From positions 1-62,934 of the forward strand of contig JACMQO010000169.1 in assembly GCA_014376935.1 (NCBI GenBank): DNA of 62,934 nucleotides, written 5' to 3'. A program made the position numbers and the translations under genes. Source of the stretch: Bdellovibrio sp. (GTDB lineage: Bacteria; Bdellovibrionota; Bdellovibrionia; Bdellovibrionales; Bdellovibrionaceae). Positions 8,853 to 17,526 of the stretch are shown in pieces (positions within the stretch are counted from its first letter, which is position 1; the number at the start of each line of letters is the position of its first letter). The notes under the pieces are model-generated. The model saw only the letters and a list, made by a program, of their open reading frames with translations. It searched no databases and was not told the DNA's origin.

Positions 8853-9415
8853 GTTTTTGGTCCCATAAAATTTAAGTCCATTTGGCGCGTTGTGACCAAT
8901 TCGTGCCGATCATTATAAAATCTAACAGTCACTTGGGCTTTTCCATTTTCCACACCTTCAACGACGACTGGCAAATACTGTTTTTGCGAAAAGCTTTTGG
9001 CCGCGATACGAATTGTTTTATCTCTTTGAATATGCTTAAATTTTTCTGAAGAAAATTGAATATTGTCTCCGCCCAAAGAGATTTCGGCGTAAGCGATTTC
9101 GGCGTGTGATATTTCACGAATATCCATGCGGATTAAATAGGGTTTGCCTAATGCGAACACGGGCTCGTTAGATTTTGTTGGTGGAATGAAGGCGTTTAAT
9201 TGCCAAAATCCTACCACGACTAAAGCCAAAGCCATCAAGCCCGTACCGACTAGAAATGAAGCCTTGTTTTTTTTCTGATCTAATTTGGGCCTAGTCGCAG
9301 ACGATTCAAAATTACGTTGCACCCGCGTTGCTAAAAAAGCTGACGGCTGTAGCGGTACAGACCGTAAAGCTTTTAAACCAGAGGGCGTTTCATTTTGGTT
9401 CTGATCATCGTGCAT
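8849..9415 (-). CDS. Putative membrane-anchored anti-sigma factor
   Basis: The 188-residue protein has a cytoplasmic N-terminus of about 55 residues, one membrane helix (FLVGTGLMALALVVVGFW) and a periplasmic beta-rich domain. This topology, and the position 12 bases after an ECF sigma gene, are typical of anti-sigma factors. No zinc-binding ZAS motif (HxxxCxxC) is visible, so the assignment rests on context and topology. The gene is cotranscribed with the sigma factor and coupled to the next secreted protein. Confidence 0.6.
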   Translation of the reverse strand: MHDDQNQNETPSGLKALRSVPLQPSAFLATRVQRNFESSATRPKLDQKKNKASFLVGTGLMALALVVVGFWQLNAFIPPTKSNEPVFALGKPYLIRMDIREISHAEIAYAEISLGGDNIQFSSEKFKHIQRDKTIRIAAKSFSQKQYLPVVVEGVENGKAQVTVRFYNDRHELVTTRQMDLNFMGPKT

Positions 9416-9426
9416 TTTAGCTATCC

Positions 9427-10029
9427 TTAGTTAGAAATCTTTTTTTTAAGTTCTAGCTCTTGTCGAATAGACGAATCAGCCAGTGATTTTGTTCCATTAT
9501 CATTATAAAGAACCGAAAATTTATCCCGCGCCCTTGATAGTTTCGATTTAATGGTGCCAATGGGGTGATCTAAAGTGACGGCCGCGTCTTCGTAGCTCAT
9601 CTCTTGGATATCAATTAAGATAAGGAGTGTACGATCTTCTTCATCTAAAAGCTGAAGCGTGCGACTGGCATGGATTTGTTCAACCGAAATGGGATCTTGG
9701 GTGAAATCGGCTGATTCGGGAAGTTCATCAAATTGCAAATGCACTTTAGAATTTTCAGACGCTTTTAAATAATCTAGAAAAAGATGGCGTGCAATTTTTT
9801 TGGCCCACGGCAAATAAGACTCTTGATTCTGCAGTTGGCTTAGTGACGACAAACTTTTTAGAAGAGCATCGTGGGTTAAGTCTTCGGCCAGTTGCTTATT
9901 TTTACATAGATGAAAGCAAAATGTGAATAAAGGGGTTTGAGCCGCTTGAATCAATTCGGTCACAGCAGGGCGTTCGTTACGAAGCACTCTTTCAATTACC
10001 GAAATCCAATTTATTTTTTCAACGCTCAT
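9427..10029 (-). CDS. ECF-type RNA polymerase sigma factor
   Basis: The 200-residue product contains sigma region 2 (about residues 20-95, with AEDLTHDALLKSL and the PWAKKIARHLFLDYLK segment) and region 4 (about 125-175, with EEDRTLLILIDIQEMSYEDAA and PIGTIKSKLSRARDKF). Regions 1 and 3 are absent, as in group 4 sigma factors. It should direct RNA polymerase to a small regulon. The next gene looks like its anti-sigma factor, and the flanking secreted proteins are likely targets. Part of its upstream region is occupied by a terminator (10060-10090). Confidence 0.9.
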   Translation of the reverse strand: MSVEKINWISVIERVLRNERPAVTELIQAAQTPLFTFCFHLCKNKQLAEDLTHDALLKSLSSLSQLQNQESYLPWAKKIARHLFLDYLKASENSKVHLQFDELPESADFTQDPISVEQIHASRTLQLLDEEDRTLLILIDIQEMSYEDAAVTLDHPIGTIKSKLSRARDKFSVLYNDNGTKSLADSSIRQELELKKKISN

Positions 10030-10059
10030 CCGTGTCCGTCATTTCCTTTGATTACAAAT

Positions 10060-10090
10060 AAAGATCGGCAGAAATGAACTGCCGATCTTT
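10060..10090 (-). terminator. Intrinsic terminator of the repeat-protein gene
   Basis: A perfect 12-bp stem (AAAGATCGGCAG with CTGCCGATCTTT) closes a 7-base loop. On the minus strand it is followed by TTTATTTG. It lies 24 bases after the stop of the leftward gene at 10114 and just upstream of the sigma gene, so leakage through it could feed the sigma operon. Confidence 0.8.
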
Positions 10091-10113
10091 TACTTACTAA
10101 GTATTTCACTAAT

Positions 10114-10740
10114 TTAGTGGCGTTGACCACTGCCTTGATTTGAAGGTCCGTGTCCTTCTGAAGGTGGCGGTGGAGGTGGGCTGTGTGATCCCGTCGATGA
10201 ACTCGATGATGAAGGTCCTGATGAACTTGAAGATGACCCTGCTGCACCACTAGGACTTCCAGCTGTTGATCCAGATGAATTACCGTTAAATTTATCACGC
10301 GGAGGAGGCGGTTGGCCTGCGCGATCTTTTTTATCATGGTCGCCTTTGCCCGAACCCCCTTGAAGTAACGCGTAATTTCCGTGAGCAACTAAGTACGCTT
10401 GTAAGGCATCACGACCAGCGGCCGTCGTTAAATCAAAATTTTGGGCGGTGGCGATGGCATCGGCCTGACTTTTAACGTATGCACGTAATGCTTTTCGTCC
10501 GGCTTCAGTGGTTAAATCAAATCCTTGCGCCGTCGCTAAAGCATCTTTTTTAGATTTCAAATAATCGCCAAAAGATTTTCGTCCGGCTTCGGTTGAAAGG
10601 TCATAACCTAAACTTGTTGCGGCGGTCGTTAAGGCGGCCTTTACGCTATCAGGAATTTTATTAAAGTCCTGGCGATCAGCTAAGGCCGGTAACGATAAAG
10701 CGATCACACTTATAATTGTAATGGATACGTTCTTGAACAT
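10114..10740 (-). CDS. Secreted protein with three 28-residue repeats and a Ser/Pro-rich tail
   Basis: The 208-residue protein has a signal peptide ending near PALA. Three tandem 28-residue helical repeats follow, of the type A-TAQGFDLTTEAGRKAL-AYVKS-ADA (about residues 40-125). The tail is low in complexity: charged, then Gly/Ser-rich with runs of Ser, then six prolines, ending GQRH. An AAGGAG site precedes the ATG and a clear terminator follows. The tail resembles that of the protein at 8496-8852, on the other side of the sigma operon. It is probably surface-exposed or periplasmic. No enzymatic motif is seen. Confidence 0.75.
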   Translation of the reverse strand: MFKNVSITIISVIALSLPALADRQDFNKIPDSVKAALTTAATSLGYDLSTEAGRKSFGDYLKSKKDALATAQGFDLTTEAGRKALRAYVKSQADAIATAQNFDLTTAAGRDALQAYLVAHGNYALLQGGSGKGDHDKKDRAGQPPPPRDKFNGNSSGSTAGSPSGAAGSSSSSSGPSSSSSSTGSHSPPPPPPSEGHGPSNQGSGQRH

Positions 10741-10885
10741 GAAGACTCCTTCTTGTTAGTTTTTTGATACGTTCATTGCTTTCAAAGTTAAGACGATCCT
10801 GACGATAGACTTGTTCCCGCAGTTTCAACTTTTTTTTAAAGACTAACGTAGTCGCTAACCGGATACTTGGTGGGGGAGTCGCAAT

Positions 10886-12208
10886 TTGAGATGTCTTATT
10901 CTGGTATCAATTTTAATGGCGGGTTTTTTTACTCAAACACTCACGCAGGCTCAGACGACACTGGCACCATCGTCACCCGTTCAAGATATTCACTACTGGA
11001 TCGCACGCACACAAAGGAATCCGAATGATGCGATGGCGTGGTTTAATTTATCGGTCTTAAGGCAACGCGATAAAAAATATGATGAAGCGCATACCGGGTA
11101 TGAGAAAGTGGTTCAGCTGAATAGTCCGCTTTCTCCGGTGGCGCTGTATTATAATTCTTTGGTGTACGTAGCGCAAAATAATCCCGCCGCGGCGAAAGCT
11201 TTATTGGTTAAAATCAATATCGAAAAAGTGCCGATTCATTTAAAAACAAAAGTCTTAGGATTAAAGAATAAATTATTTCTAGCTGATTTCGCCGAGCAAA
11301 AAGATTTAACCGATGTTTTGTCAGATCAAAGTAAGACTGCCGAAAAAGAAAGCGCAGTAAAAAAAGAAAAAAGTTTTTCAGGTTACGCTGAAATTAATTA
11401 CGGTTCGAATTCAAATCCGCAAACGGAAGCCGATCTAACTTCAAATCAAATCAGTAGCGACAACCAAACCCAAGGACGCCTAAATTTAGGTTATCAGTTT
11501 TACGCTAACTCTGACTTTGAAGTGCGTGCTGACTATGCTTTTTCGGCGACCAGCTTTCAAAAAAACACCGGTTCAAATTTTAACTATCACGACCTAGTGA
11601 TTCCACTTTCTTATTATTTTGATGCTTACCGATTCAGGCTTTCGCCTGAATATTATCAAGATACTTACGGAGGACCGGCATTTTCTAATTCGCTAGGCGG
11701 GACGTTAGAATTAACGTTACGTGATGGGAATTCTTTTTACGGCTTGTCGGGATCAAGTCAAAATATAAAGAATGTAACGACAACTTATTCGTATTTAACG
11801 GGCTCGCAATCTAAAGTGGCGCTAAGCGCTTCGTCAGAATGGTCAGCTAATTCATTTTCGTTCGCTCCGTACTTTACGAAACTGCAATACCAAGATACTT
11901 CGACTTTGGGTTCTAGTTACCAGGCTTTTGGTGCCAATGCGAATTACACGCGGTTAGAACTTCCTTGGATCTTTGCGTTATCCTTAGGTTATGAACAGAG
12001 AAATTACGTTAAAGCCACGGCTGATACTTTTGCGAGAACAGACAAAAGAACATTTGCCGAACTTCGAATTGGTTATCTGCTAAATGCAAACTGGAAATTA
12101 AATTTAGATGCCAGTACCACAGATAATAGCTCTAACTTTAACACGACGACCAACAATCGATCTTATAAGCAAACGATTTTGGTGGGCGGTATTTCGGTCG
12201 GGTTTTAA
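10886..12208 (+). CDS. Exported TPR plus outer-membrane beta-barrel protein
   Basis: The TTG start follows a GGGGGAG ribosome-binding site. A signal peptide (to about residue 22) is followed by two TPR-like helical repeats (about 35-130) and a linker of charged residues. From about residue 155 there are alternating aromatic and polar strands, with the last residue Phe, the typical ending of outer-membrane beta-barrels recognised by BamA. The combination resembles TPR-barrel proteins with surface-lipid or adhesion roles, but no specific family was recognised. The next gene starts three bases downstream, so the pair may be cotranscribed. Confidence 0.7.
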   Translation: MRCLILVSILMAGFFTQTLTQAQTTLAPSSPVQDIHYWIARTQRNPNDAMAWFNLSVLRQRDKKYDEAHTGYEKVVQLNSPLSPVALYYNSLVYVAQNNPAAAKALLVKINIEKVPIHLKTKVLGLKNKLFLADFAEQKDLTDVLSDQSKTAEKESAVKKEKSFSGYAEINYGSNSNPQTEADLTSNQISSDNQTQGRLNLGYQFYANSDFEVRADYAFSATSFQKNTGSNFNYHDLVIPLSYYFDAYRFRLSPEYYQDTYGGPAFSNSLGGTLELTLRDGNSFYGLSGSSQNIKNVTTTYSYLTGSQSKVALSASSEWSANSFSFAPYFTKLQYQDTSTLGSSYQAFGANANYTRLELPWIFALSLGYEQRNYVKATADTFARTDKRTFAELRIGYLLNANWKLNLDASTTDNSSNFNTTTNNRSYKQTILVGGISVGF

Positions 12209-12211
12209 TTC

Positions 12212-13381
12212 ATGCAAAACTTAATTGAAGTTTTCTTAGTTTTTTTACGTTTGGGACTAACATCGTTCGGTGGCCCCATGGCCCACATCAGTTATTTTCA
12301 CGAAGAATTTGTAAACCGAAGACGATGGATTAACGATCAATCGTATGCAGATTTGGTCGTGCTTTGTCAGTTTTTACCAGGCCCTGCAAGCAGTCAGGTG
12401 GGTATTGCGATCGGTTTAAGTCGGGCGGGTTATTTAGGGGCCATCGTCGCGTGGATTGGGTTTACCCTTCCGTCGGCGTTGATTTTGATCTTATTTGGAC
12501 TTGGAATTTCTTGGTTTCATGTTGGCGGATCATGGTTACATGGTCTTAAGGTTGTGGCCGTTGCCGTCGTGGCTCAAGCGATCTGGGGCATGGCCATCAA
12601 ACTTTGCCCTGATAAAAAGCGCGCCTCCATCGCCGTTCTTTCGGCCAGTGTTGTTGCGTTTTTGCCGGTCAGCGCAATTCAGTTTTTTATCATTCTTTTA
12701 GGAGGCGTATTCGGGGTTATTTTTCTTCGTCAAAAAGAAGAGCCCGTTCATTTCCCTTTAAATATTTCAGTCAGTCGCACGTCCGGCGCTATTTTTCTTT
12801 CGCTATTTTTTCTACTTCTAATGGTTGTTCCCGTGATCGCAAAATCAAGCGATCAGCAATGGCTTCATCTGTTTGACAGTTTTTACCGTGCGGGGTCTTT
12901 GGTTTTTGGTGGTGGGCATGTCATACTTCCGCTGTTACAAAAAGAAGTTGTACAAACGGGTTGGGTTTCTAAAGAATTATTTATGACTGGTTACGGGGCG
13001 GCGCAGGCCATCCCAGGGCCGCTGTTCGCATTCACGGCGTACCTAGGCGCCGTTTCAAACACATCACCTTCGGGCTGGGTTGGAGCCATCTTGTGCTTAG
13101 CGGCCGCGTTTCTACCGGCGTTCCTTTTAGTGTTGGGCGCGATTCCTTTTTGGGAGTATTTCAGAAAATTTAAAAAAGCGCGTTTGGCCATGCAGGGGAT
13201 TAACGCCGCCGTCGTCGGGCTTCTGATCGCCGCATTTTATGACCCGGTTTGGACAAGTGCTATATTCAATTCGAAAGATTTTGCGTTAGCGGTTTTTTGT
13301 TTTCTACTATTGATGTTTTGGAAGACGCCGGCTTGGTGTGTAGTGCTTATCAGTGCGGCCGCTGGTGGGTTGTTTTTGTAA
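12212..13381 (+). CDS. chrA: Chromate transporter, long-chain CHR family
   Basis: The 389-residue membrane protein has two homologous halves. The N-terminal half shows FLRLGLTSFGGPMAHI and CQFLPGPASSQ. The C-terminal half shows FGGGHVILPLL and AAQAIPGPLFAFTAYLG. These are the paired signatures of the CHR family, whose studied members export chromate by proton antiport. In many genomes such genes lack a chromate link, and the real substrate here is unknown. It follows the barrel protein gene by three bases. Confidence 0.9.
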   Translation: MQNLIEVFLVFLRLGLTSFGGPMAHISYFHEEFVNRRRWINDQSYADLVVLCQFLPGPASSQVGIAIGLSRAGYLGAIVAWIGFTLPSALILILFGLGISWFHVGGSWLHGLKVVAVAVVAQAIWGMAIKLCPDKKRASIAVLSASVVAFLPVSAIQFFIILLGGVFGVIFLRQKEEPVHFPLNISVSRTSGAIFLSLFFLLLMVVPVIAKSSDQQWLHLFDSFYRAGSLVFGGGHVILPLLQKEVVQTGWVSKELFMTGYGAAQAIPGPLFAFTAYLGAVSNTSPSGWVGAILCLAAAFLPAFLLVLGAIPFWEYFRKFKKARLAMQGINAAVVGLLIAAFYDPVWTSAIFNSKDFALAVFCFLLLMFWKTPAWCVVLISAAAGGLFL

Positions 13382-13437
13382 ACCAACGGATAATGCATTC
13401 GTTATCACAAACACATAAATAAAGCGATATACTATTT

Positions 13438-14002
13438 TTGCATTACTCAACTTCATTTTCGCAAGAGTTAAGTCCTAAATTTAAAGACAAACTATCTGTT
13501 TTTAAATTTCCGGATTCAGTTGGTGCCGATGTAAAAGAAAAAAGCACGCTGATAAGTTATTGCCAAGATAAATTAAAACTGGGAAAGCACTTGAAGTCGA
13601 TTTTTCAAAGATTGAGACGATATACGAAAAAATAGATTGGACTTTTGAAAAAAAGAAAACAGATTTTACTGCAAAAATTAATTTTAAAATAACAAAAGTA
13701 AAAAACAGTTAAGTTTAATAAGCAAGAGTCTGACCTTTACACTTACTGGCTTAACGATAGATGGGAACAAGAAGGTCCAAGTTGGGGAAGTGATTTCTTA
13801 GTTGCAATATACCCTGCGAAAAAAGGTTATGTGCAAAAATTGGTAACGGCATACCTTAGAAAAGAGAAGGGGGAATATTTTGAAGGCTTTTTTGCTGGCG
13901 TGAAAAGCGGTTCTAGTTCGGCAGAAAGCCACTGGAATCCTTGTGTTCTAATTTTTGTCTCATTGTTTCGACAGATCCGATTGAAAAAAGGGTTGAAGTA
14001 GA
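13438..14002 (+). pseudogene. Frameshifted gene of unknown function
   Basis: Three adjacent frames read as one degraded protein. The first is 13438 to about 13585 (TTG start, SVFKFPDSVGADVKEKS). It is followed by a frame giving ALEVDFSKIETIYEKIDWTF up to a stop at about 13711. The third runs from about 13700 to 14002 with TYWLNDRWEQEGPSWGSDF and VTAYLRKEKGEYFEGFFAG. The joins imply two small indels. The original product would have been roughly 185 residues and was not recognised. Normal-looking codons in all three frames suggest recent inactivation, or sequence errors. Confidence 0.5.
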
Positions 14003-14042
14003 AAATCTAAGCTTAACTAAATATTGATTAATAAAAATTAAA

Positions 14043-14071
14043 TTAGTTCTAACCAGTTCAGTTAGAACTAA
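14043..14071 (-). terminator. Intrinsic terminator of the leftward stress operon
   Basis: A perfect 11-bp stem (TTAGTTCTAAC with GTTAGAACTAA) and 7-base loop are followed, on the minus strand, by TTTAATTTTTATT. It lies about 90 bases after the stop of the last gene of the operon that runs left from 17267. Confidence 0.75.
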
Positions 14072-14163
14072 GCCACTTGCGTATCAATAAGGGATCGACA
14101 TCGAAAGAAAGTGGTCTTTGATATTTTGTGCGTCGGCAGGCAATCGAATCTTTGGTAAATGAC

Positions 14164-14811
14164 TTAATTGTTAAATTTGCATTTTCGAGCGCTAACATTA
14201 AAATGAAATAAGATATAGAAGCTAATCAGCCCGGCGAAGAAACACCAAATTGAAAACGCGGCGATTTCGCTTACTAGATAGGCCGAAGCGAAACCCAAAA
14301 TGCATAGCCCGCCAAAAATGCGAACATATCGATGGCTTGAAAAAAAACAACTTAGGCATGTTGCCGCCACGTAAAAAACAAGGTTCAAAAAAGGAATTCG
14401 ATGTGACGAACAGTAAACAATATGATGACCGACGACTTCGGCCGAGACACCATCGGTCACTATAAAGTATAAAAGGTATAAACTAGACGCTACCCCCACA
14501 GGCAGAAAAGATAAAATTGCCTTTTTGCGCCATGCTACAGATTCAAGCGCAAGGACCGACAATGGAACATAGATGGGCCATATCACGCGCGAAATACCAG
14601 TGAATAGATAGGCCATCGTAGACTGCACGCCTGCGTATTCACGATAGATACTTAGCCACAAAATACCTTCGATTAATTGTTGGATTCCAAAGAGCAAAGG
14701 AATCGAAGCAAAAAGAATTTCGGATTTCGATTTAACTTTTTTTAACGATACCGCTCCCATAATTGTTAAAGACCCGCCTGCGATTAGGCTGGCTGTCGCT
14801 GAAAAGCACAT
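14164..14811 (-). CDS. DUF6629-type membrane protein
   Basis: The ATG at 14811 is preferred. It has AAAGGA six bases upstream, avoids overlap with the preceding gene, and gives the MCFSATASLIAGG beginning typical of the DUF6629 family. The 215 residues form about seven membrane segments. Several His and Cys residues (VVGHHIVYCSSHRIPF) sit near the fifth helix and could bind metal or heme. No biochemical role is established for the family. It is the last gene of a leftward group including DUF4010, DUF1345 and BON genes. Confidence 0.7.
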   Translation of the reverse strand: MCFSATASLIAGGSLTIMGAVSLKKVKSKSEILFASIPLLFGIQQLIEGILWLSIYREYAGVQSTMAYLFTGISRVIWPIYVPLSVLALESVAWRKKAILSFLPVGVASSLYLLYFIVTDGVSAEVVGHHIVYCSSHRIPFLNLVFYVAATCLSCFFSSHRYVRIFGGLCILGFASAYLVSEIAAFSIWCFFAGLISFYILFHFNVSARKCKFNN

Positions 14812-14821
14812 AAAAAATCCT

Positions 14822-16075
14822 TTAGAAGAAGTTTTGGAAATATTCGAGCTGATAAATGAAATAAGACGCGACAATAACAGCAATCATCGCTAAAAATACA
14901 GCTGTAAGAACTAAAGAAAAGCGGCCACGGTTTAAGCTATAGCTGATAGCAATTTTAGCAATAAGGCTAGCCGCTACCGCTAAAGATAAGCATGTGTTTG
15001 TCATTTGCAGGGTTAATTGATTCTTGCTGAATAAGGTCGCATTGGCAAAAGTGATTCCATGCAGTTCAAATAATCCTGTTAAAAAGGATAAACTATAAGT
15101 CGCTTCGTGCCCTAGCCAATTCTCTGTGACCGTGATTAACACTAAAACCAACGCAAATAAAATAGATAAACGAAGTACGCCTTTCCAATCTAAGGGCGAT
15201 TTAAGGATCAATTCTGAGTTTTGGATTTGATCTTTGCGCCTTAAAATTAATAAGGCGCAAGCACCAATCAGAATGACTATGGCAATCGTGGGCCCCACAC
15301 GCATCAGAAGCGGTCGTGAAATTAAAAAGATGATGATCAGAAGTTCAACCAGTGATGCCAGTTCAGCCGCGATGGTCGCAACGGCAAATGTACGCCACGA
15401 ATCGGGATTTTTCGTCGCTTGCCGGCCTGATGAAAGCACAACCGCAGTGCTAGATACGAAGCCGCCTAAAAAACCGATTAAAAGTGAGCCATTTTTTTCG
15501 CCGACTAATTTTAAGATGACGTAACTTGAAAACTCAAGCGAAGCTAACGTCAAGATAATGTAGCCAAAATTTCTTGGATTAAATAAGCCCCAGCGATCCA
15601 GAACGGTATCTGGCGCTAAATCAATTACGACAACGGCAATTAGCAAAAGCGTGATGGCGGCCTTGATTTCGGATGAATTAATCAGATGGATAAAACGATG
15701 CAAACTTTTTTTAGAAAAAAGAATGGCGGCAACGATGGGCCCTAGTGCGGCTGCCAACACTGGCGATTGATGGGCCAAATAACCGGCGGCAAAGACAAGC
15801 CCGGCGGCCACTTCGGTGGTAAAGCCAATGTTTCGTAATTCTGCTTTTTCAAAAATTTGCATGGCATAAGATAGACTAATCAAACCTAAAGCGAAGACGG
15901 TAATGGCGGTACTCATCCATGAATTTTCAAGTGCGCCAGCTACAGCGCCCAACAGGCTAATTAAAAAGAAAGTTCTTACGCCCAATGCATTTTCGTCACC
16001 TTTCGAATTTTCACGCTCAATCCCAACCAGTAAGCCCACGGCTGTGGCAATAAGATAAGGTTCCCAATCATTCAT
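14822..16075 (-). CDS. MgtC-like/DUF4010 membrane protein
   Basis: The 417-residue protein begins with an MgtC/SapB-like N-terminus (YLIATAVGLLVGIERE, GVRTFFLISLLGA) and continues into a DUF4010 domain, with about 12 membrane helices in total. MgtC-like N-termini occur in proteins linked to magnesium or ion homeostasis, but DUF4010 proteins have no settled function. Spacing in the operon is tight: the next gene starts about 10 bases downstream. Confidence 0.85.
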   Translation of the reverse strand: MNDWEPYLIATAVGLLVGIERENSKGDENALGVRTFFLISLLGAVAGALENSWMSTAITVFALGLISLSYAMQIFEKAELRNIGFTTEVAAGLVFAAGYLAHQSPVLAAALGPIVAAILFSKKSLHRFIHLINSSEIKAAITLLLIAVVVIDLAPDTVLDRWGLFNPRNFGYIILTLASLEFSSYVILKLVGEKNGSLLIGFLGGFVSSTAVVLSSGRQATKNPDSWRTFAVATIAAELASLVELLIIIFLISRPLLMRVGPTIAIVILIGACALLILRRKDQIQNSELILKSPLDWKGVLRLSILFALVLVLITVTENWLGHEATYSLSFLTGLFELHGITFANATLFSKNQLTLQMTNTCLSLAVAASLIAKIAISYSLNRGRFSLVLTAVFLAMIAVIVASYFIYQLEYFQNFF

Positions 16076-16114
16076 TTTTCACCGCCGTTACTCGCTGTAC
16101 ATCGCCTCCTAAGA

Positions 16115-16273
16115 TCAATTTTCAATTGATCTGTTGGTATTGATCATTTCACTATTTTTGACAAGTGGTGAAATGTGGTACCATGTTGCAAGTAAGCTTA
16201 AAATAAGTACGATGCTGGCAAACATAATAATGCGCCCCCAACCATAGAACCACAAACCCAAATGGTGTCGCAT
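16115..16273 (-). CDS. Small single-span membrane protein (52 aa)
   Basis: The ORF starts at ATG 16273 with AAAAGGGG six bases upstream and ends in TGA at 16115. It has one hydrophobic helix (RIIMFASIVLILSLLATWY) preceded by an aromatic N-terminus (LGLWFYGWG). The start lies 13 bases after the DUF1345 gene and the stop 39 bases before the DUF4010 gene, so it fits the operon. The N-terminus loosely recalls the aromatic start of the SHOCT protein at 21067. Function unknown. Confidence 0.65.
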   Translation of the reverse strand: MRHHLGLWFYGWGRIIMFASIVLILSLLATWYHISPLVKNSEMINTNRSIEN

Positions 16274-16286
16274 TATAACCCCTTTT

Positions 16287-16937
16287 TTATAGTATACCCG
16301 AAGCCATGTTAATCGTAATGGCCAATAAAGTTGTGTTGAAAAAAAACGCGATCATCGAATGAAACAGGCACGTTCGACGCATATTTTTCGAAGATAAAGT
16401 CACATCAGCTGTTTGTGCCGTCGCCCCTAGAACGATCGAGAAATACAAAAAGTCGAAATAATCCGGAGATTCATTTGCTGGTAAAAAAATAAGTCCGCCC
16501 GCACGTCGATGCTGAGTTTCATAGAAATAGTCGTGCGCATAATGAAGCGAAAAGGCGACTTGCAAAAAACACCACGAAAGCACAATCGTGATGACCGACA
16601 TTATTAAGCGTTCATATTTTTCGCGGCCGATTAAGTTTTTTACTGAAGACAGATCGACAAAGATCGCGATCATCGAAAAAAGCAAAGCCATAAAAACTAA
16701 TATTAACACCGCAAATTTGCCGTCATTTTGCGTCAGGGCTCTTTGTTGAATTTCTTCTTTGCCAGATTTAGCCATCAGCGACAAAGCCCAGACCATATAG
16801 ATTAAAATCGCCGTGTCGTAGCCGATGATCGCTTGCGATATCTTATTCGTGATACCAAAATAGGGTAAAGCCAACAGCATTGCAAATCCAAGCACGAATG
16901 AAATAAAAAAGCGGGGATGGGCTCGTAGAATCTTCAT
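16287..16937 (-). CDS. DUF1345 membrane protein
   Basis: The 216-residue protein has about six membrane helices and the DUF1345 features: an N-terminal HPRFFISFVLGF, FLQVAFSLHYAHDYF in the middle, and a DYFDFLYFSIVLGATAQTAD segment that resembles an ion-channel selectivity stretch. The family is widespread and uncharacterised. It follows the BON gene by 12 bases and belongs to the same leftward operon. Confidence 0.85.
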   Translation of the reverse strand: MKILRAHPRFFISFVLGFAMLLALPYFGITNKISQAIIGYDTAILIYMVWALSLMAKSGKEEIQQRALTQNDGKFAVLILVFMALLFSMIAIFVDLSSVKNLIGREKYERLIMSVITIVLSWCFLQVAFSLHYAHDYFYETQHRRAGGLIFLPANESPDYFDFLYFSIVLGATAQTADVTLSSKNMRRTCLFHSMIAFFFNTTLLAITINMASGIL

Positions 16938-16949
16938 CTGTAAGCGGAC

Positions 16950-17267
16950 TTAATTTGAAATCTTTAAATTATTCACGACGGTTGAAACTCCCGGAGCCAT
17001 CCATGCCGCTAGTTGAGCCTCAGAACTTTCTGTTAAAGAGTGAACGGTTCCGTTCAAAGTGACCTGTTCACCCTGAACATCGACCGTGATTGAATGGCTA
17101 TCGCTTGCAGCCGCTCTTTTTAAAGCGTCTTCTATTTTTAATTTGATCTGGCTGGGTAGTACTTTGGAAGCGTTGACTGCGGGAGTCGTTGTGCAGCGAC
17201 TAATATCCAGTTCTTCAACGTTTTCTTTTGGATTTTGCGCATCTGATTTTTCAAAAAATTTAAACAT
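16950..17267 (-). CDS. Single BON-domain protein
   Basis: The 105-residue protein has an N-terminal MFKFFEKSDA, similar to MFNLFGKSDA of the paralogue at 19011. One BON domain fills about residues 38-104 (IKLKIEDALKRAA, ITVDVQGEQVTLNGTV, APGVSTVVNNLKI). BON domains bind phospholipid or other ligands and occur in osmotic-stress proteins. It lacks a signal peptide, unlike OsmY. It opens the leftward operon. Confidence 0.85.
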   Translation of the reverse strand: MFKFFEKSDAQNPKENVEELDISRCTTTPAVNASKVLPSQIKLKIEDALKRAAASDSHSITVDVQGEQVTLNGTVHSLTESSEAQLAAWMAPGVSTVVNNLKISN

Positions 17268-17526
17268 GCTCGTCTCCGTTCATTTTTAATTAGTTAATGA
17301 CAACGATAAACTCTGCAATGGTCTGTCCATGATGGAATTCATCTGAAACGATCTGCGCCGATTTTTGAAAAAAAAAGAGACTTATTTATTTGATTTGAGA
17401 CATTTAATCACAAAGCCTATTTATCAATTCACTGGCCCCTGGTCCGTCGACGATTTGAAACTTGGACCTACTTTTGCTTCAGACATTATATAGATAGTTT
17501 ATTCGCTTTCGAAAAAGAGGGATGTC

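Noticed and set aside
10026-10388. 120-codon His/Arg-rich ORF overlapping the repeat-protein gene
   Set aside because: It is an out-of-frame reading of the Ser/Pro repeat region and crosses a terminator.
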